From Caballeronia arvi (lineage in GTDB: Bacteria > Pseudomonadota > Gammaproteobacteria > Burkholderiales > Burkholderiaceae), in NCBI RefSeq assembly GCF_001544695.2, contig NZ_FCOM02000003.1:1-64000 (forward strand): 64,000 bases of DNA. Direction: 5' to 3'. Under the pieces are notes generated by a model that worked only from the letters and a program-made list of their open reading frames with translations, was not told where the DNA came from and made no database searches. Shown piece by piece: positions 43,723-52,635 of the stretch (positions are counted from its first letter, which is position 1; each line of letters starts with the position of its first letter). A program made the position numbers and the translations under genes.

Positions 43723-44805
43723 ATGCCGTATGAGAGTGACTCCTTGCGAGACACGAGCCCGCTGCTCAGCATCGTCGTGGCGGCATACAACATCGAGGGA
43801 TACATCGAGGAAGCGCTCGAGTCCCTTCTGTCGCAGCCTCATATCGACGCGATAAAGATCATCGTGGTCGACGACGGCTCCCGCGACGAAACCTATGCGG
43901 CCGCGCGCGCGATCGTCGAACGTGATCGAGGCGTGCATATCGAGTTGCTGCAGCAGGAAAACGCCGGCCTGAGCGCCGCGCGCAATACCGGTCTGGCAGC
44001 GGTGCGCACGCCTTATGTCGGCTTTCTCGATGGCGACGACATCTATCTGAAGGGCTTCACCGAAGCGGTCATCCCCCTCCTCGCCGAGCGCAAGTGGGAC
44101 GTGGTCGAGTACAACGTCAGGATCATCGACGACGACGGACGCGAGCTCGAACAAATCGAACTCGTTGGACAGGGCGAAAACGGCGGATATCCGATGAATC
44201 GCGAAACGCTGCAGCAGTTCGCCGACAAGTTCCATAGCTTTGCGTGGGCGCGCGTGTATCGCACCGATCTTTTCGACGCCGCTCCCTTTCCCGTGGGACG
44301 ACATTACGAGGACGCGGCCGTCGTGCCTTCGACCTATCTTCGTGCAAGCAACATCTATCGCCTCGCGACGCCGTTGATCGGTTATCGCAGGCGCTTCGGC
44401 AGCATCACGCAGTTGGCTTCGCTGCGCGACGTTCGCGATCTGCGCGCCAACGGCCAGGAAGCGCTCGCGCGTTGCGAAGGCAACGAGATGGACGATTTCT
44501 GGCTCACCATTTTCGACAAGACGTTCGGCCGCGCGTGCTTTGTCTGCGCCCGAGTGAACCGCGCGTCCTTCAAAGAGGCGTCCGAGACGCTCGAGGCGAT
44601 GGCCGTCGATCATCGCGAGACGCGCGAGAGGATCGCCGGGCGCGGCGGGCGCGAAGTCGTCGCGCTCGCGCCGTTCGATCTGAATGTGCGCGCGGACCGC
44701 TCGATCCATTTCCTCAAAGGGCTCGTCAAGAAGGTGTTGAGGCGCCGCCTCGATCATCATCAGCGCGAGCGGCGCCCGAGCACGTCGAATCAACTGAGCG
44801 GATGA
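43723..44805 (+). CDS. Family 2 glycosyltransferase
   Basis: The 360-residue protein has a GT-A fold N-terminus: LSIVVAAYNIEGYIEEAL, IIVVDDGSRDET and the metal-binding FLDGDD. It should transfer a sugar from a nucleotide donor to a surface polysaccharide or lipid. The C-terminus is basic (KKVLRRRLDHHQRERR) without a membrane helix. No other polysaccharide genes lie nearby, so it is an orphan glycosyltransferase. No strong ribosome site precedes ATG 43723. Confidence 0.85.
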   Translation: MPYESDSLRDTSPLLSIVVAAYNIEGYIEEALESLLSQPHIDAIKIIVVDDGSRDETYAAARAIVERDRGVHIELLQQENAGLSAARNTGLAAVRTPYVGFLDGDDIYLKGFTEAVIPLLAERKWDVVEYNVRIIDDDGRELEQIELVGQGENGGYPMNRETLQQFADKFHSFAWARVYRTDLFDAAPFPVGRHYEDAAVVPSTYLRASNIYRLATPLIGYRRRFGSITQLASLRDVRDLRANGQEALARCEGNEMDDFWLTIFDKTFGRACFVCARVNRASFKEASETLEAMAVDHRETRERIAGRGGREVVALAPFDLNVRADRSIHFLKGLVKKVLRRRLDHHQRERRPSTSNQLSG

Positions 44806-44818
44806 GCGCGTATCGTCT

Positions 44819-45454
44819 TCAGCTCTCTTCGATCGCTCGCAGGCTCATCTGCTTATAAGCGTCGACGAGTAGCGCGCCCTCGCCTCGCTTATGCGCGACG
44901 GCGAGGCGCATCGTCTCCTCGCCCATCTGCCAGATCAGGAACGCGAGTGCATTGACGCGCTTGCTGTCCGCGCGCGGCGTCACGCGCCGGATCGCTGCTG
45001 CGAGCAGCGTGCCGCACGCTTTGCTCTCCGCAATCTCGATGCTCATCAGCTCCTTGTCCGAACGCAGCGCCGACGAGATGTCGCGCATCACCGGCTTGTC
45101 CAGCACGATCTCATAGTACTGGTCGACGAGCGACGCGAACGCGTCGAGCAATTGCGCCTTGTTCTGCACGGCTTCGAGCGCTTCGCGCACGCAACGGCGG
45201 CTCTCGGCCGCATATAGCTCGGCGAGCGTGCGCACGATGGCGCGCTTGTCGGGGAAATACTGATAAAGCGAGCCGATTGATATCTCCGCGAGTTCGGCGA
45301 TCTCGCTCATCTTGACGTGCTCGCTGCCCTTTTCCGCAATCAATTGCTGCGCGGCCTCCAGAATGCGATCGAGGCGCTCGCGGCTGCGCTGCTGCGCGGG
45401 CTGCCTGCGGGCAACGCTCGTTGCTCCCTTCATGCGCGGCGGCTTCTCCTGCAT
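44819..45454 (-). CDS. TetR-family repressor
   Basis: The 211-residue protein has a TetR helix-turn-helix (RILEAAQQLIAEKGSEHVKMSEIAELAEISIGSLYQYFPDK, residues about 29-70) and a variable helical ligand domain. AAGGAG precedes ATG 45454. It is divergent from an NmrA-like oxidoreductase gene, and a perfect 15-bp-arm palindrome overlaps the promoter of that gene, so it very likely represses it. Confidence 0.87.
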   Translation of the reverse strand: MQEKPPRMKGATSVARRQPAQQRSRERLDRILEAAQQLIAEKGSEHVKMSEIAELAEISIGSLYQYFPDKRAIVRTLAELYAAESRRCVREALEAVQNKAQLLDAFASLVDQYYEIVLDKPVMRDISSALRSDKELMSIEIAESKACGTLLAAAIRRVTPRADSKRVNALAFLIWQMGEETMRLAVAHKRGEGALLVDAYKQMSLRAIEES

Positions 45455-45493
45455 GTCGACTCCTTTGCCGCGCGATTGCGGGCTCGAAAAAAC

Positions 45494-45521
45494 TTGACAG
45501 CAAAACGTGAGTATCTATCAT
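45494..45521 (+). promoter_or_regulatory. Sigma-70 promoter of the NmrA-like gene
   Basis: TTGACA (45494-45499) and TATCAT (45516-45521) with a 16-bp spacer resemble a housekeeping promoter. The TetR operator begins at the -10 box, so a bound repressor would block initiation. Confidence 0.6.
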
Positions 45522-45554
45522 GTTTAAAACGTGAGCAACGCTCACGTTTTAAAC
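45522..45554. promoter_or_regulatory. TetR operator palindrome
   Basis: GTTTAAAACGTGAGC (45522-45536) and GCTCACGTTTTAAAC (45540-45554) are perfect inverted arms with a 3-bp spacer. A further AAAACGTGAG half-site lies at 45502-45511. Confidence 0.75.
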
Positions 45555-45567
45555 TCAGGAGGCAGTC

Positions 45568-46407
45568 ATGGCTCATTTGGACTTCGACGCTGCGCCCATC
45601 CTCGTTCTGGGCGCGCACGGCAAGACAGGGCGGCGTGTGGCGGAAAGGCTTCGCGCGCAGGGATTCGGCGTTCGCGCTTGCTCGCGTTCCACGCAACCAC
45701 GTTTCGACTGGAACGATCGCGCGACATGGGGCGAAGCGCTCGCGGGCGTGAAGCGCGTTTATGTCACCTATCAGCCCGATCTCGCGATTCCCGGCGCGCT
45801 GGATACGGTCAGCGCATTCATCGACACGGCACTTGCAAACGGCACGAAGCGGATCGTGCTGCTTTCGGGGCGCGGTGAAGAAGAAGCGCAAGCCGCCGAA
45901 GACGCGCTCCAACGCTCGGGCGCAATCTGGACGATCCTGCGTTGCAGTTGGTTCATGCAGAACTTCAGCGAGAGCTTCCTGCTCGATCCGATTCGCGAAG
46001 GCACGCTCGCTTTGCCCGTTGGCGATATCAAGGAGCCCTTTATCGACGCGGAAGATATCGCCGATGCAGCCGTCGCGGCACTCACGCAACCGGGCCATGA
46101 AAACAAGCTATATGAACTGACCGGCCCTCACGCGATCTCTTTCGCCGAAGCACTGGCATACATCGCACGAGCGTCGCGGCGCGATCTGCATCTCGCGCCC
46201 GTGCCCGCCGATGCATTTCGCGCGGGTCTCATCGAAGCGGGGGTATCGAAGCCGGAAACGGATCTGATACTTTATCTGTTCACGACCGTGCTCGACGGCC
46301 GCAATGAAAAGCCCGCCGATGGCGTGCGCCTCGCCTTGCATCGCGAAGCGCGCTCGTTCGAAGACTATGCAAGGCGAACCGCGCAAAGCGGCGTCTGGGA
46401 TGTCTGA
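45568..46407 (+). CDS. NmrA/SDR-a5-like NAD(P)-binding protein
   Basis: The 279-residue protein has an N-terminal Rossmann motif (VLGAHGKTGRRVAERL) and the NmrA-type pattern RSGAIWTILRCSWFMQNF. Members are quinone or aldehyde reductases or redox sensors. AGGAGG precedes the ATG. It is divergent from and probably repressed by the TetR regulator, so induction by a toxic small molecule is likely. The substrate is unknown. Confidence 0.82.
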   Translation: MAHLDFDAAPILVLGAHGKTGRRVAERLRAQGFGVRACSRSTQPRFDWNDRATWGEALAGVKRVYVTYQPDLAIPGALDTVSAFIDTALANGTKRIVLLSGRGEEEAQAAEDALQRSGAIWTILRCSWFMQNFSESFLLDPIREGTLALPVGDIKEPFIDAEDIADAAVAALTQPGHENKLYELTGPHAISFAEALAYIARASRRDLHLAPVPADAFRAGLIEAGVSKPETDLILYLFTTVLDGRNEKPADGVRLALHREARSFEDYARRTAQSGVWDV

Positions 46408-46448
46408 CAGGTGCGAGAGCCGTCGTCGTTTCGCGATAAACTGTAAGG

Positions 46449-46706
46449 ATGGAACAATGTCCCTACTGTGAGCGAATCCGTGACGAATGGGATTGTCACG
46501 GTCAGGAATGCCGCACCCACATTGCCCGCGCGCTGCGCAGACAGCGCATGGGACTGCCGATGGTGCCCAAGGTCATTCGCAATGAAATTCCGCCGGGCGC
46601 ATCAACGGGCGAAGTTATCGCCCAGTTATCGCGTCAGCGGTTGCGCGCGCGCCGTGCGAACGAAGAGCGTCGCGCGCGCAAGGCCGAAGACGAGCTCGAT
46701 CTATAA
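46449..46706 (+). CDS. Small cysteine-containing hypothetical protein
   Basis: The 85-residue frame starts with CPYCERIRDEWDCHGQEC, a cysteine/histidine cluster that could bind zinc, followed by a basic, arginine-rich C-terminus. A TAAGG stretch is immediately before the ATG, which is too close for a normal ribosome site. It ends 15 bp before the convergent membrane-protein gene. It is supported by the non-random cysteine pattern only. Confidence 0.5.
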   Translation: MEQCPYCERIRDEWDCHGQECRTHIARALRRQRMGLPMVPKVIRNEIPPGASTGEVIAQLSRQRLRARRANEERRARKAEDELDL

Positions 46707-46721
46707 GCTTGAAACGTCGCA

Positions 46722-48134
46722 TCAGACGCGCGCTGGTGGATCGATATTCGATCTTCCGTCAGATGCATGCGTGCCTTCCTCGCGCCATGCGCGCCGCGAT
46801 TCACGCATTTTTGCGAGCGCCATGCGCGTCACCTTCAACCAGCCATAAGGCCGCGGATCGGCGACCATGCTGAGCGCCCGCGCATAGTCGAGCGTGAGGC
46901 CGGGCGTCCAGGCCATCGTCACCGCGCGCTTGCGCACCTGCGCGGCGACCCATAACTCCGGCGTCGCGATCATTCGAAACAGTGCGCCCCAGCCCGCGCG
47001 TGCGCCGTAAAGACGCCCCGCCGCGCCTTCCAGTGCGGCATCGAGCGCGCGCGACACGCTGCTCGAACAATTGCGATGCGTGAGGTTATATGTCGTATCT
47101 TCGCGATAGTCGCGCCAGAAGCTATCCAGACGATTCGGGTCGTAATTGCGGATGCGCACGCGCGTCGTCGACGGACACCACGCTTTCGATTCGACCGCAT
47201 AACTTTGTTGAAACATGCCGGGCACGTCGTTCTCGCGCGTGGCGCGCAAGAGCCGCGCGAAATCATCGGGTGAGCGGTCGATCTCGACTGCCGGATAGAG
47301 GCTCACATAGATGCCTTCGGGCGATTCGAGCGCCGCGTGTCCCGTCGAGATCACGCCATTACGATCGACGGCCGCGATATATCGATCGACGATCGGATGC
47401 CACTGCGTTTCCGCCTTCGACGATCCCACCGGCGTCCATACATGCACGGTGAGGGCGGGTTCATCGTCGGCGGGCGGGCCGTCCCATTCACGCGCCTGCA
47501 GCGCCGGGCGCGCGGCATCGTTCGTCTTGCCGGTTTCGCTCGCGGCTTCCGCACTGCTATCGACCCACACGGCAGGATTGCTCGTCAGCTTGCGCACGCG
47601 CATCGCGATCAGGATCAGATTCCAGCCCGCAAAGATGAAGAATGCGCCGATGCAATAAGGCACCGTGCCTTTATAGTGCGTGGGATAAGGCTGAATCATG
47701 AAGATGCCGAGCAGCACTTCGAAGATTGCAAAGCCGAGCGCGACACGATAGCGCCGATAACGCACGACGAGCGCCGAGGTCGCCTGCAGAAGACCATCGA
47801 ACAGGAACGCGAGTCCGATCAGGATCGAAAGAACGAAGTGGCCGTGATGATTGCCTTCGAAGATGAGCGCCGCCGTGAGCACGAACGCGACGCCTTTCGC
47901 ATAGCGCAGCTTGCGCTGTCCGCCGACGCCTGCCCACGCAACTGCAAGCGTAAGCGCGCCTTCGATCAGCAGCAGCCAGCCGACGAATGCGATGGGAGAG
48001 CCAAGCGCGCCATCGAGCGCATCGACGAATACACCGATGCCGATGATCAGCAGCAGCCAGCCCGTCACCGTCAGACTGCGCGAGCGATTGCGCAAGTAGT
48101 CCACGCCCAGCAGGATCATCATCAGCTTGACCAT
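46722..48134 (-). CDS. HdeD-like (DUF308) membrane protein fused to a probable papain-fold domain
   Basis: The 470-residue protein has an N-terminal membrane region of about six helices with DUF308/HdeD character (GWLLLIIGIGVFVDALDGAL; GWLLLIEGALTLAVAW) over residues 1-185. After a linker comes a soluble domain (about 230-470). It contains a histidine in ISTGHAAL and an Asn-Cys pair in THRNCSSSVSRAL, the order seen in permuted NlpC/LRAT-like cysteine hydrolases. The fusion suggests a membrane-tethered hydrolase. AAGGAAG precedes the start at 48134. Catalytic function is inferred. Confidence 0.72.
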   Translation of the reverse strand: MVKLMMILLGVDYLRNRSRSLTVTGWLLLIIGIGVFVDALDGALGSPIAFVGWLLLIEGALTLAVAWAGVGGQRKLRYAKGVAFVLTAALIFEGNHHGHFVLSILIGLAFLFDGLLQATSALVVRYRRYRVALGFAIFEVLLGIFMIQPYPTHYKGTVPYCIGAFFIFAGWNLILIAMRVRKLTSNPAVWVDSSAEAASETGKTNDAARPALQAREWDGPPADDEPALTVHVWTPVGSSKAETQWHPIVDRYIAAVDRNGVISTGHAALESPEGIYVSLYPAVEIDRSPDDFARLLRATRENDVPGMFQQSYAVESKAWCPSTTRVRIRNYDPNRLDSFWRDYREDTTYNLTHRNCSSSVSRALDAALEGAAGRLYGARAGWGALFRMIATPELWVAAQVRKRAVTMAWTPGLTLDYARALSMVADPRPYGWLKVTRMALAKMRESRRAWREEGTHASDGRSNIDPPARV

Positions 48135-48261
48135 CGTTCTTCCTTTTCGCAAAAGGACGATACATGTTAGTGCACTCGCGGCATGAAGCTTTTTTGTACG
48201 ATCATTCGCCTCCAGTTTGCAATGTGACATACTTGCCCAGCTATCAAGCGACGGAGACGCC

Positions 48262-48846
48262 ATGTTCGATCAATGCCGATGGATCAACGAACCCGCGCAA
48301 TGGCGCGTCGAAAACGACACGCTCTTCGTCACCACCGACACGAACACCGACTTCTGGCGCAAGACGCACTACGGCTTCGTGCGCGATAACGGTCATGTCT
48401 TCGCGGCGAGCGTGCAGGGCGATTTCACCGCCGAGGTCGCCGTCGCTGGCGACTTCTCCGCGCTCTACGATCAGGCCGGCCTGATGGTGCGGGAGAGCCC
48501 TGAGCGCTGGATCAAGGCCGGCGCCGAATACAACGACGGCGCGCTGACCTTCAGCACGGTCATGACGAACGATCTCTCCGACTGGTCGCTCGGATCGCGC
48601 GCCGCAACGAATCGCTTCCGCGTGCGCATGACGATCGCACAGGGCGTGCTGAAAGTGCAATGCAGCGCCGATGAACATGGCTGGACGCTCATGCGCCTCG
48701 CGCCCTTTCCCGCCAGCAGCACCGACGCACATTGGCTGGTCGGCCCGATGTGCTGCACACCCGAGCGCGGCGGTCTTACCGTGCGTTTCCCGGACTTCAG
48801 GATCGGCCCGCCCATCGTGAAGGACTTGCACGACACCTCAATGTAA
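48262..48846 (+). CDS. DUF1349-family concanavalin-like protein
   Basis: The 194-residue protein matches the DUF1349 family (regulation-of-enolase-like, concanavalin fold): TDFWRKTHYGF, YDQAGLMVRESPERWIKAGAEY and GPMCCTPERGGLTVRF. The family may bind carbohydrate; its role is not established. GGAG precedes the ATG. It lies beside a LacI-controlled sugar importer and may belong with it. Confidence 0.83.
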   Translation: MFDQCRWINEPAQWRVENDTLFVTTDTNTDFWRKTHYGFVRDNGHVFAASVQGDFTAEVAVAGDFSALYDQAGLMVRESPERWIKAGAEYNDGALTFSTVMTNDLSDWSLGSRAATNRFRVRMTIAQGVLKVQCSADEHGWTLMRLAPFPASSTDAHWLVGPMCCTPERGGLTVRFPDFRIGPPIVKDLHDTSM

Positions 48847-48909
48847 GGCTGTGCATCCGGCTCGGTAAAAACACTGACTTGCCGCTTCCGTCGACGCTTT
48901 CTAATATTT

Positions 48910-48921
48910 TGAAACGTTTCA
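48910..48921. promoter_or_regulatory. LacI-type operator upstream of the third LacI gene
   Basis: TGAAACGTTTCA is a perfect 12-bp palindrome with central CG, 21 bp before the regulator start. A weaker ATAACGTTTTAT copy lies at 50062-50073 before the transporter operon. Confidence 0.65.
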
Positions 48922-48942
48922 GAATATCGACGGCATCGTGCC

Positions 48943-50052
48943 TTGGACTCGAGAAAAAAACCGGCCCGTACGCTGAAAGATGTCGCCAACGCGGCGGGCG
49001 TATCGCTTGGCACCGCGTCGAAAGTCATGGCGGGCGCGCAAGGCGTGAGCCCCGCACGCCGTCAACAAGTGTGGGACGCAGCGCGACAACTGGGTTATCG
49101 GCGCAACAGCCTCGCAGCCGAATTGCGCAGCAGCCGTTCGACGTCGATCGGTTTCGTCGTGCCCGATCTGACGAATTCGTTCTTTATCGAATTGCTATGC
49201 GTGGTCGAGGATCATGCGCTGGCAAGCGGCTATCGGCTCCTGCTCGCGCATGCGCAGGAAGATCCCGAACGCGAGGCCGAACGCATACGCTTCGTATTGT
49301 CGCGGCAAGTCGCGGGCATGATCATCATTCCCTGTCATGGCTATGAGCATGCGATAGAAGAACTGCGCGAATGCGATGTGCCGCTCGTGATGGCCGATCG
49401 TGTCGACCAAAGCTTTCCCGCCAATACCGTCACGACCGATAGTCGGCGTGCCGCGAGCGACGGCACCGATCATCTGATCGCGCTCGGGCACAAGCGCATC
49501 ACGTTCATCGTCAATGCGCTCGATCTCGTGAACAGCCGCGAGCGCGCGGACGGCTACCTCGACGCGATGAAGCGCGCGGGACTCGCGCGTCACGCACGCG
49601 TCGTCGTATGCGGCATGACGGACACGGAGAGCCATGCGGCCACGCTCGGGCTGCTGTCGGAACGCGAGCGCCCTACTGCGCTCTTTACAGGCGCGAACGT
49701 CGCGACGCTCGGCGCATTGCGCGCGATACGCGATGCCGAACTGCGCCTGCCCGAAGATATCTCGCTGCTCTCTTTCGACGATGCGCCGTGGATGTCGGTG
49801 CTGCATCCTCGCATCAGTTCGATCCATCAGCCGGTGGAAGCCGTAGGCCGTGCAATCTGGCAGTTGCTGCACAAGCAGTTGCAGGGCGAATCGTCGGAGC
49901 CGGTGCATCTGCGCATGAAGGCGGATTTGCGCGTTCGTGAAAGCACCGCGCCGCCGCACAAGGCCGCGGCAAAGGACAACACCAAGGCGAACACAGCGGC
50001 GCAGCAGAACGCCGGGCGCACCCGCAAGCGCGCCGCGCTCGCGGAACGTTAG
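48943..50052 (+). CDS. LacI-family regulator of a sugar ABC importer
   Basis: The 369-residue protein has a LacI helix-turn-helix (TLKDVANAAGVSLGTASKVMAG) and sugar-binding effector domain, with an unusual alanine-, lysine- and asparagine-rich C-terminal tail of about 30 residues. The start appears to be TTG 48943; no ATG or GTG in frame gives an intact helix-turn-helix. An autoregulatory operator precedes it. It lies 68 bp upstream of the importer operon. Confidence 0.82.
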   Translation: MDSRKKPARTLKDVANAAGVSLGTASKVMAGAQGVSPARRQQVWDAARQLGYRRNSLAAELRSSRSTSIGFVVPDLTNSFFIELLCVVEDHALASGYRLLLAHAQEDPEREAERIRFVLSRQVAGMIIIPCHGYEHAIEELRECDVPLVMADRVDQSFPANTVTTDSRRAASDGTDHLIALGHKRITFIVNALDLVNSRERADGYLDAMKRAGLARHARVVVCGMTDTESHAATLGLLSERERPTALFTGANVATLGALRAIRDAELRLPEDISLLSFDDAPWMSVLHPRISSIHQPVEAVGRAIWQLLHKQLQGESSEPVHLRMKADLRVRESTAPPHKAAAKDNTKANTAAQQNAGRTRKRAALAER

Positions 50053-50061
50053 CGGCGCGCT

Positions 50062-50073
50062 ATAACGTTTTAT
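50062..50073. promoter_or_regulatory. Candidate weaker LacI operator before the sugar importer
   Basis: ATAACGTTTTAT shares the AACGTTT core with the site at 48910 and lies about 50 bp upstream of the binding-protein start. Confidence 0.4.
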
Positions 50074-50120
50074 TTTTGCAATTCGGGCCCGAAGCTGGCA
50101 TATCCATCAGGAGAGACGCA

Positions 50121-51095
50121 ATGGACAGCAAACGACGCATCATCACCGCGAGTCTCGTCGCCGTGCCGCTGGCGGGCGCGATCGGCACCTTCTCCGCGCT
50201 CGTCGCGCAACCGGCGTTCGCGCAGCAGAAGAAGTATCGCTTCGGGTTCTCGCAGGTCACGACCGTCGAGCCGTGGCGCGTGCAGTTCAACAAGGACATG
50301 AAGGCCGAGGCCGCGAAGCATCTCGAAGTCGAGCTGATCATCGCCGACGCGGGAGACCGCACCGACAAGCAGAACGCGGACATGGAGAACTTCATCACGC
50401 AGAAGATGGACGCGATCTTCATCTCGCCCAAGGAGTCCGCGGGTCTCACCGGTGTCGTCGAAAAGGCCTTCAAGGCAGGCATTCCCGTGTTCGTTCTCGA
50501 TCGCGAAGTGAACGGCGATCAGTTCACGCAGTTCATCGGCGGGGATAACGTGCAGATCGGGCAGGAAGCAGGCAACTTCATCGTCAAGCTGATGGGCGGA
50601 CCGGGTAAGGCACAAGGCAATCTCGTCGAGATCTGGGGCGGCTTCGGCGCACAGCCCGCGCATGATCGTCACGATGGCGCGGACAAGGCTATCGGCAAGG
50701 AGAAAGGCATCAAGCGCGTAGGCGAGCGCGTCGATTGCGACTGGAAGCAGGACAAGGCCTATGACTATATGAAGACCGTGCTGCGCGTGCAGCCTAAAAT
50801 CGACGTGGTCTACGCGCATAACGATCCGATGGCTTACGGCGCGTATCTCGCTGCGAAGGATGCGGGCCGCGAGAAGAGCATCAAGTTCGTGGGCATCGAT
50901 GGCCTGCCGCAGGAAGGCGCGACGTGGGTCGAACAAGGCCTGCTCGCGGGCACCTTCATGTATCCGACGCCGGGCGCGGAAGGCATTCGCGAGTCGCTCA
51001 AGGTATTGCATGGCGACAAGGTGCCGAAGAAAGTCACGCTGCCGACACAAGGCATCTTCCCCGACAACGCGAAGCAGTACATCGCGAGTCACTGA
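50121..51095 (+). CDS. Periplasmic sugar-binding protein (RbsB family)
   Basis: The 324-residue protein has a signal peptide (cleavage near QPAFAQQ) and a type I periplasmic-binding fold of the RbsB group: KYRFGFSQVTTVEPWRVQF, DAIFISPKESAGLTGVV, VVYAHNDPMAYGAYLAA. It captures a monosaccharide or polyol for the ATPase and permease that follow. AGGAGA precedes the ATG. Its stop overlaps the ATPase start by one base (TGATG). Confidence 0.88.
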   Translation: MDSKRRIITASLVAVPLAGAIGTFSALVAQPAFAQQKKYRFGFSQVTTVEPWRVQFNKDMKAEAAKHLEVELIIADAGDRTDKQNADMENFITQKMDAIFISPKESAGLTGVVEKAFKAGIPVFVLDREVNGDQFTQFIGGDNVQIGQEAGNFIVKLMGGPGKAQGNLVEIWGGFGAQPAHDRHDGADKAIGKEKGIKRVGERVDCDWKQDKAYDYMKTVLRVQPKIDVVYAHNDPMAYGAYLAAKDAGREKSIKFVGIDGLPQEGATWVEQGLLAGTFMYPTPGAEGIRESLKVLHGDKVPKKVTLPTQGIFPDNAKQYIASH

Positions 51096-52612
51096 TGGCA
51101 AGCGCCGCCGCGCCGCTCATCGAAGCCGCGGGCCTGTCGATATCGTTCAACGGCAGCGCCGCGCTTTCGGGCGTCGACTTCGATGTGGCATCGGGCGAGA
51201 TTCATGCGCTCGTCGGCGAGAACGGCGCGGGAAAGTCGAGCCTGATGAAGATGCTGGGCGGACTCTATTCGCCCGATGCCGGCAGCATTCGCGTGCGCGG
51301 CGAGACCACGCGCATGACGAACGTGAACGACGCGACGCGCGCGGGCGTCGCGATCATTCATCAGGAGCTCAATCTCGTCGATACGCTTTCTGCCGTCGAT
51401 AACATTTTTCTCGGCAAGGAACTGCGCACGCGTTTCGGCTTTCCCGATCGCCGCGCGATGCATGCGGCGGCCGCCAAAGTGCTCGCGCAACTCGGTTTTC
51501 GCGCGCCGCCCAATACGCTCGTCGGCACCTTGCGCGTCGGCGAGAAGCAACTCGTCGAGATCGCGAAGGCGCTGCTCGCCGATGCGCGCGTGCTCATCAT
51601 GGACGAGCCGACGTCCGCGCTCTCCGATACCGAAACGCACGCGCTGCTCACGCTCACGAAAGACTTGCGCGAGCGCGGCATGGGCATCGTGCTCATCAGT
51701 CATAGGCTGGGCGAAGTATTCGCGGTCGCCGATCGCGTGACCGTATTGCGTGATGGAAGGCGCATCGCGACCTTGCAGATGCGGCAAGTGGAATCGTCAT
51801 CGGCGCTCGTCTCGATGATGATCGGCAAAGACTTCGCGCCGCCCGAGCGCACCGAAGCCGAAGCGCCGCGGGAACGTCCGCTCGCGGTCGACGTGCGCAG
51901 CCTCACGTTATGGGGACCGGCGCGCGCGCTCGTGACGGAGGTATCGTTCGCCGTGCAGCAGGGCGAAGTGTTCGGCATCTCGGGCCTGCTCGGCGCGGGA
52001 AAAACGGAGATACTCGAAGCGATCTTCGGTGTGTCGCAGTATCGTCGCGAGGGCGAGATACGCATCGCAGGTCATACGCGTGCGATCGACTCGCCGGATC
52101 GCGCGGCCGCCGCGGGGCTCGCGTTCGTGACCGAAGACCGCAAGAAAGACGGGCTCGTGCTCGATCAATCGCTCGAAGCGAATCTGCTGTTGCCATCGCT
52201 GTCACGCTTGCCGGGCTTTCCGTTTTATCGACGCGCACGCATGCAGATGTTGGCGGCATCGCAGGCGCGCTCGTCGAACGTCAAGCATCGCAGTCTCGCG
52301 CAGGACGCGAGTACGTTGTCGGGCGGCAATCAGCAGAAGCTCATCATCGGCAAATGGCTGATGACGAAGCCGCGCATTCTTTTGCTCGATGAGCCGACAC
52401 GCGGCGTCGATGTCGCGGCGAAGGCCGAGATCTATCGGCAAATCCTCGCGGCCGCAAGCGAAGGCGTGACGGTGATCGTCGCGAGCTCGGAGATCGACGA
52501 GCTGATGCTGCTCTCCGACCGCATCCTCGTGATGTGCGAGGGCCGCGCGCGCGGCGTGCTGACGCGCGAGCAATTCTCGGGCGACGTGCTCATCCAGATG
52601 GCATCGCCATGA
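51095..52612 (+). CDS. Sugar ABC importer ATPase with two nucleotide-binding domains (RbsA/MglA-like)
   Basis: The 505-residue protein has two tandem ATPase domains. The first has Walker A GENGAGKSS, a degenerate signature LRVGEKQLVEIAKAL and Walker B VLIMDEPTSAL. The second has a Walker A variant GLLGAGKTE, signature LSGGNQQKLIIGKWL and ILLLDEPTRGVD. This arrangement is normal for the RbsA/MglA/XylG class. It is coupled to the binding-protein gene by overlapping stop and start. Confidence 0.9.
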   Translation: MASAAAPLIEAAGLSISFNGSAALSGVDFDVASGEIHALVGENGAGKSSLMKMLGGLYSPDAGSIRVRGETTRMTNVNDATRAGVAIIHQELNLVDTLSAVDNIFLGKELRTRFGFPDRRAMHAAAAKVLAQLGFRAPPNTLVGTLRVGEKQLVEIAKALLADARVLIMDEPTSALSDTETHALLTLTKDLRERGMGIVLISHRLGEVFAVADRVTVLRDGRRIATLQMRQVESSSALVSMMIGKDFAPPERTEAEAPRERPLAVDVRSLTLWGPARALVTEVSFAVQQGEVFGISGLLGAGKTEILEAIFGVSQYRREGEIRIAGHTRAIDSPDRAAAAGLAFVTEDRKKDGLVLDQSLEANLLLPSLSRLPGFPFYRRARMQMLAASQARSSNVKHRSLAQDASTLSGGNQQKLIIGKWLMTKPRILLLDEPTRGVDVAAKAEIYRQILAAASEGVTVIVASSEIDELMLLSDRILVMCEGRARGVLTREQFSGDVLIQMASP

Positions 52613-52635
52613 AGATATAGACGGAGACTCGAATC

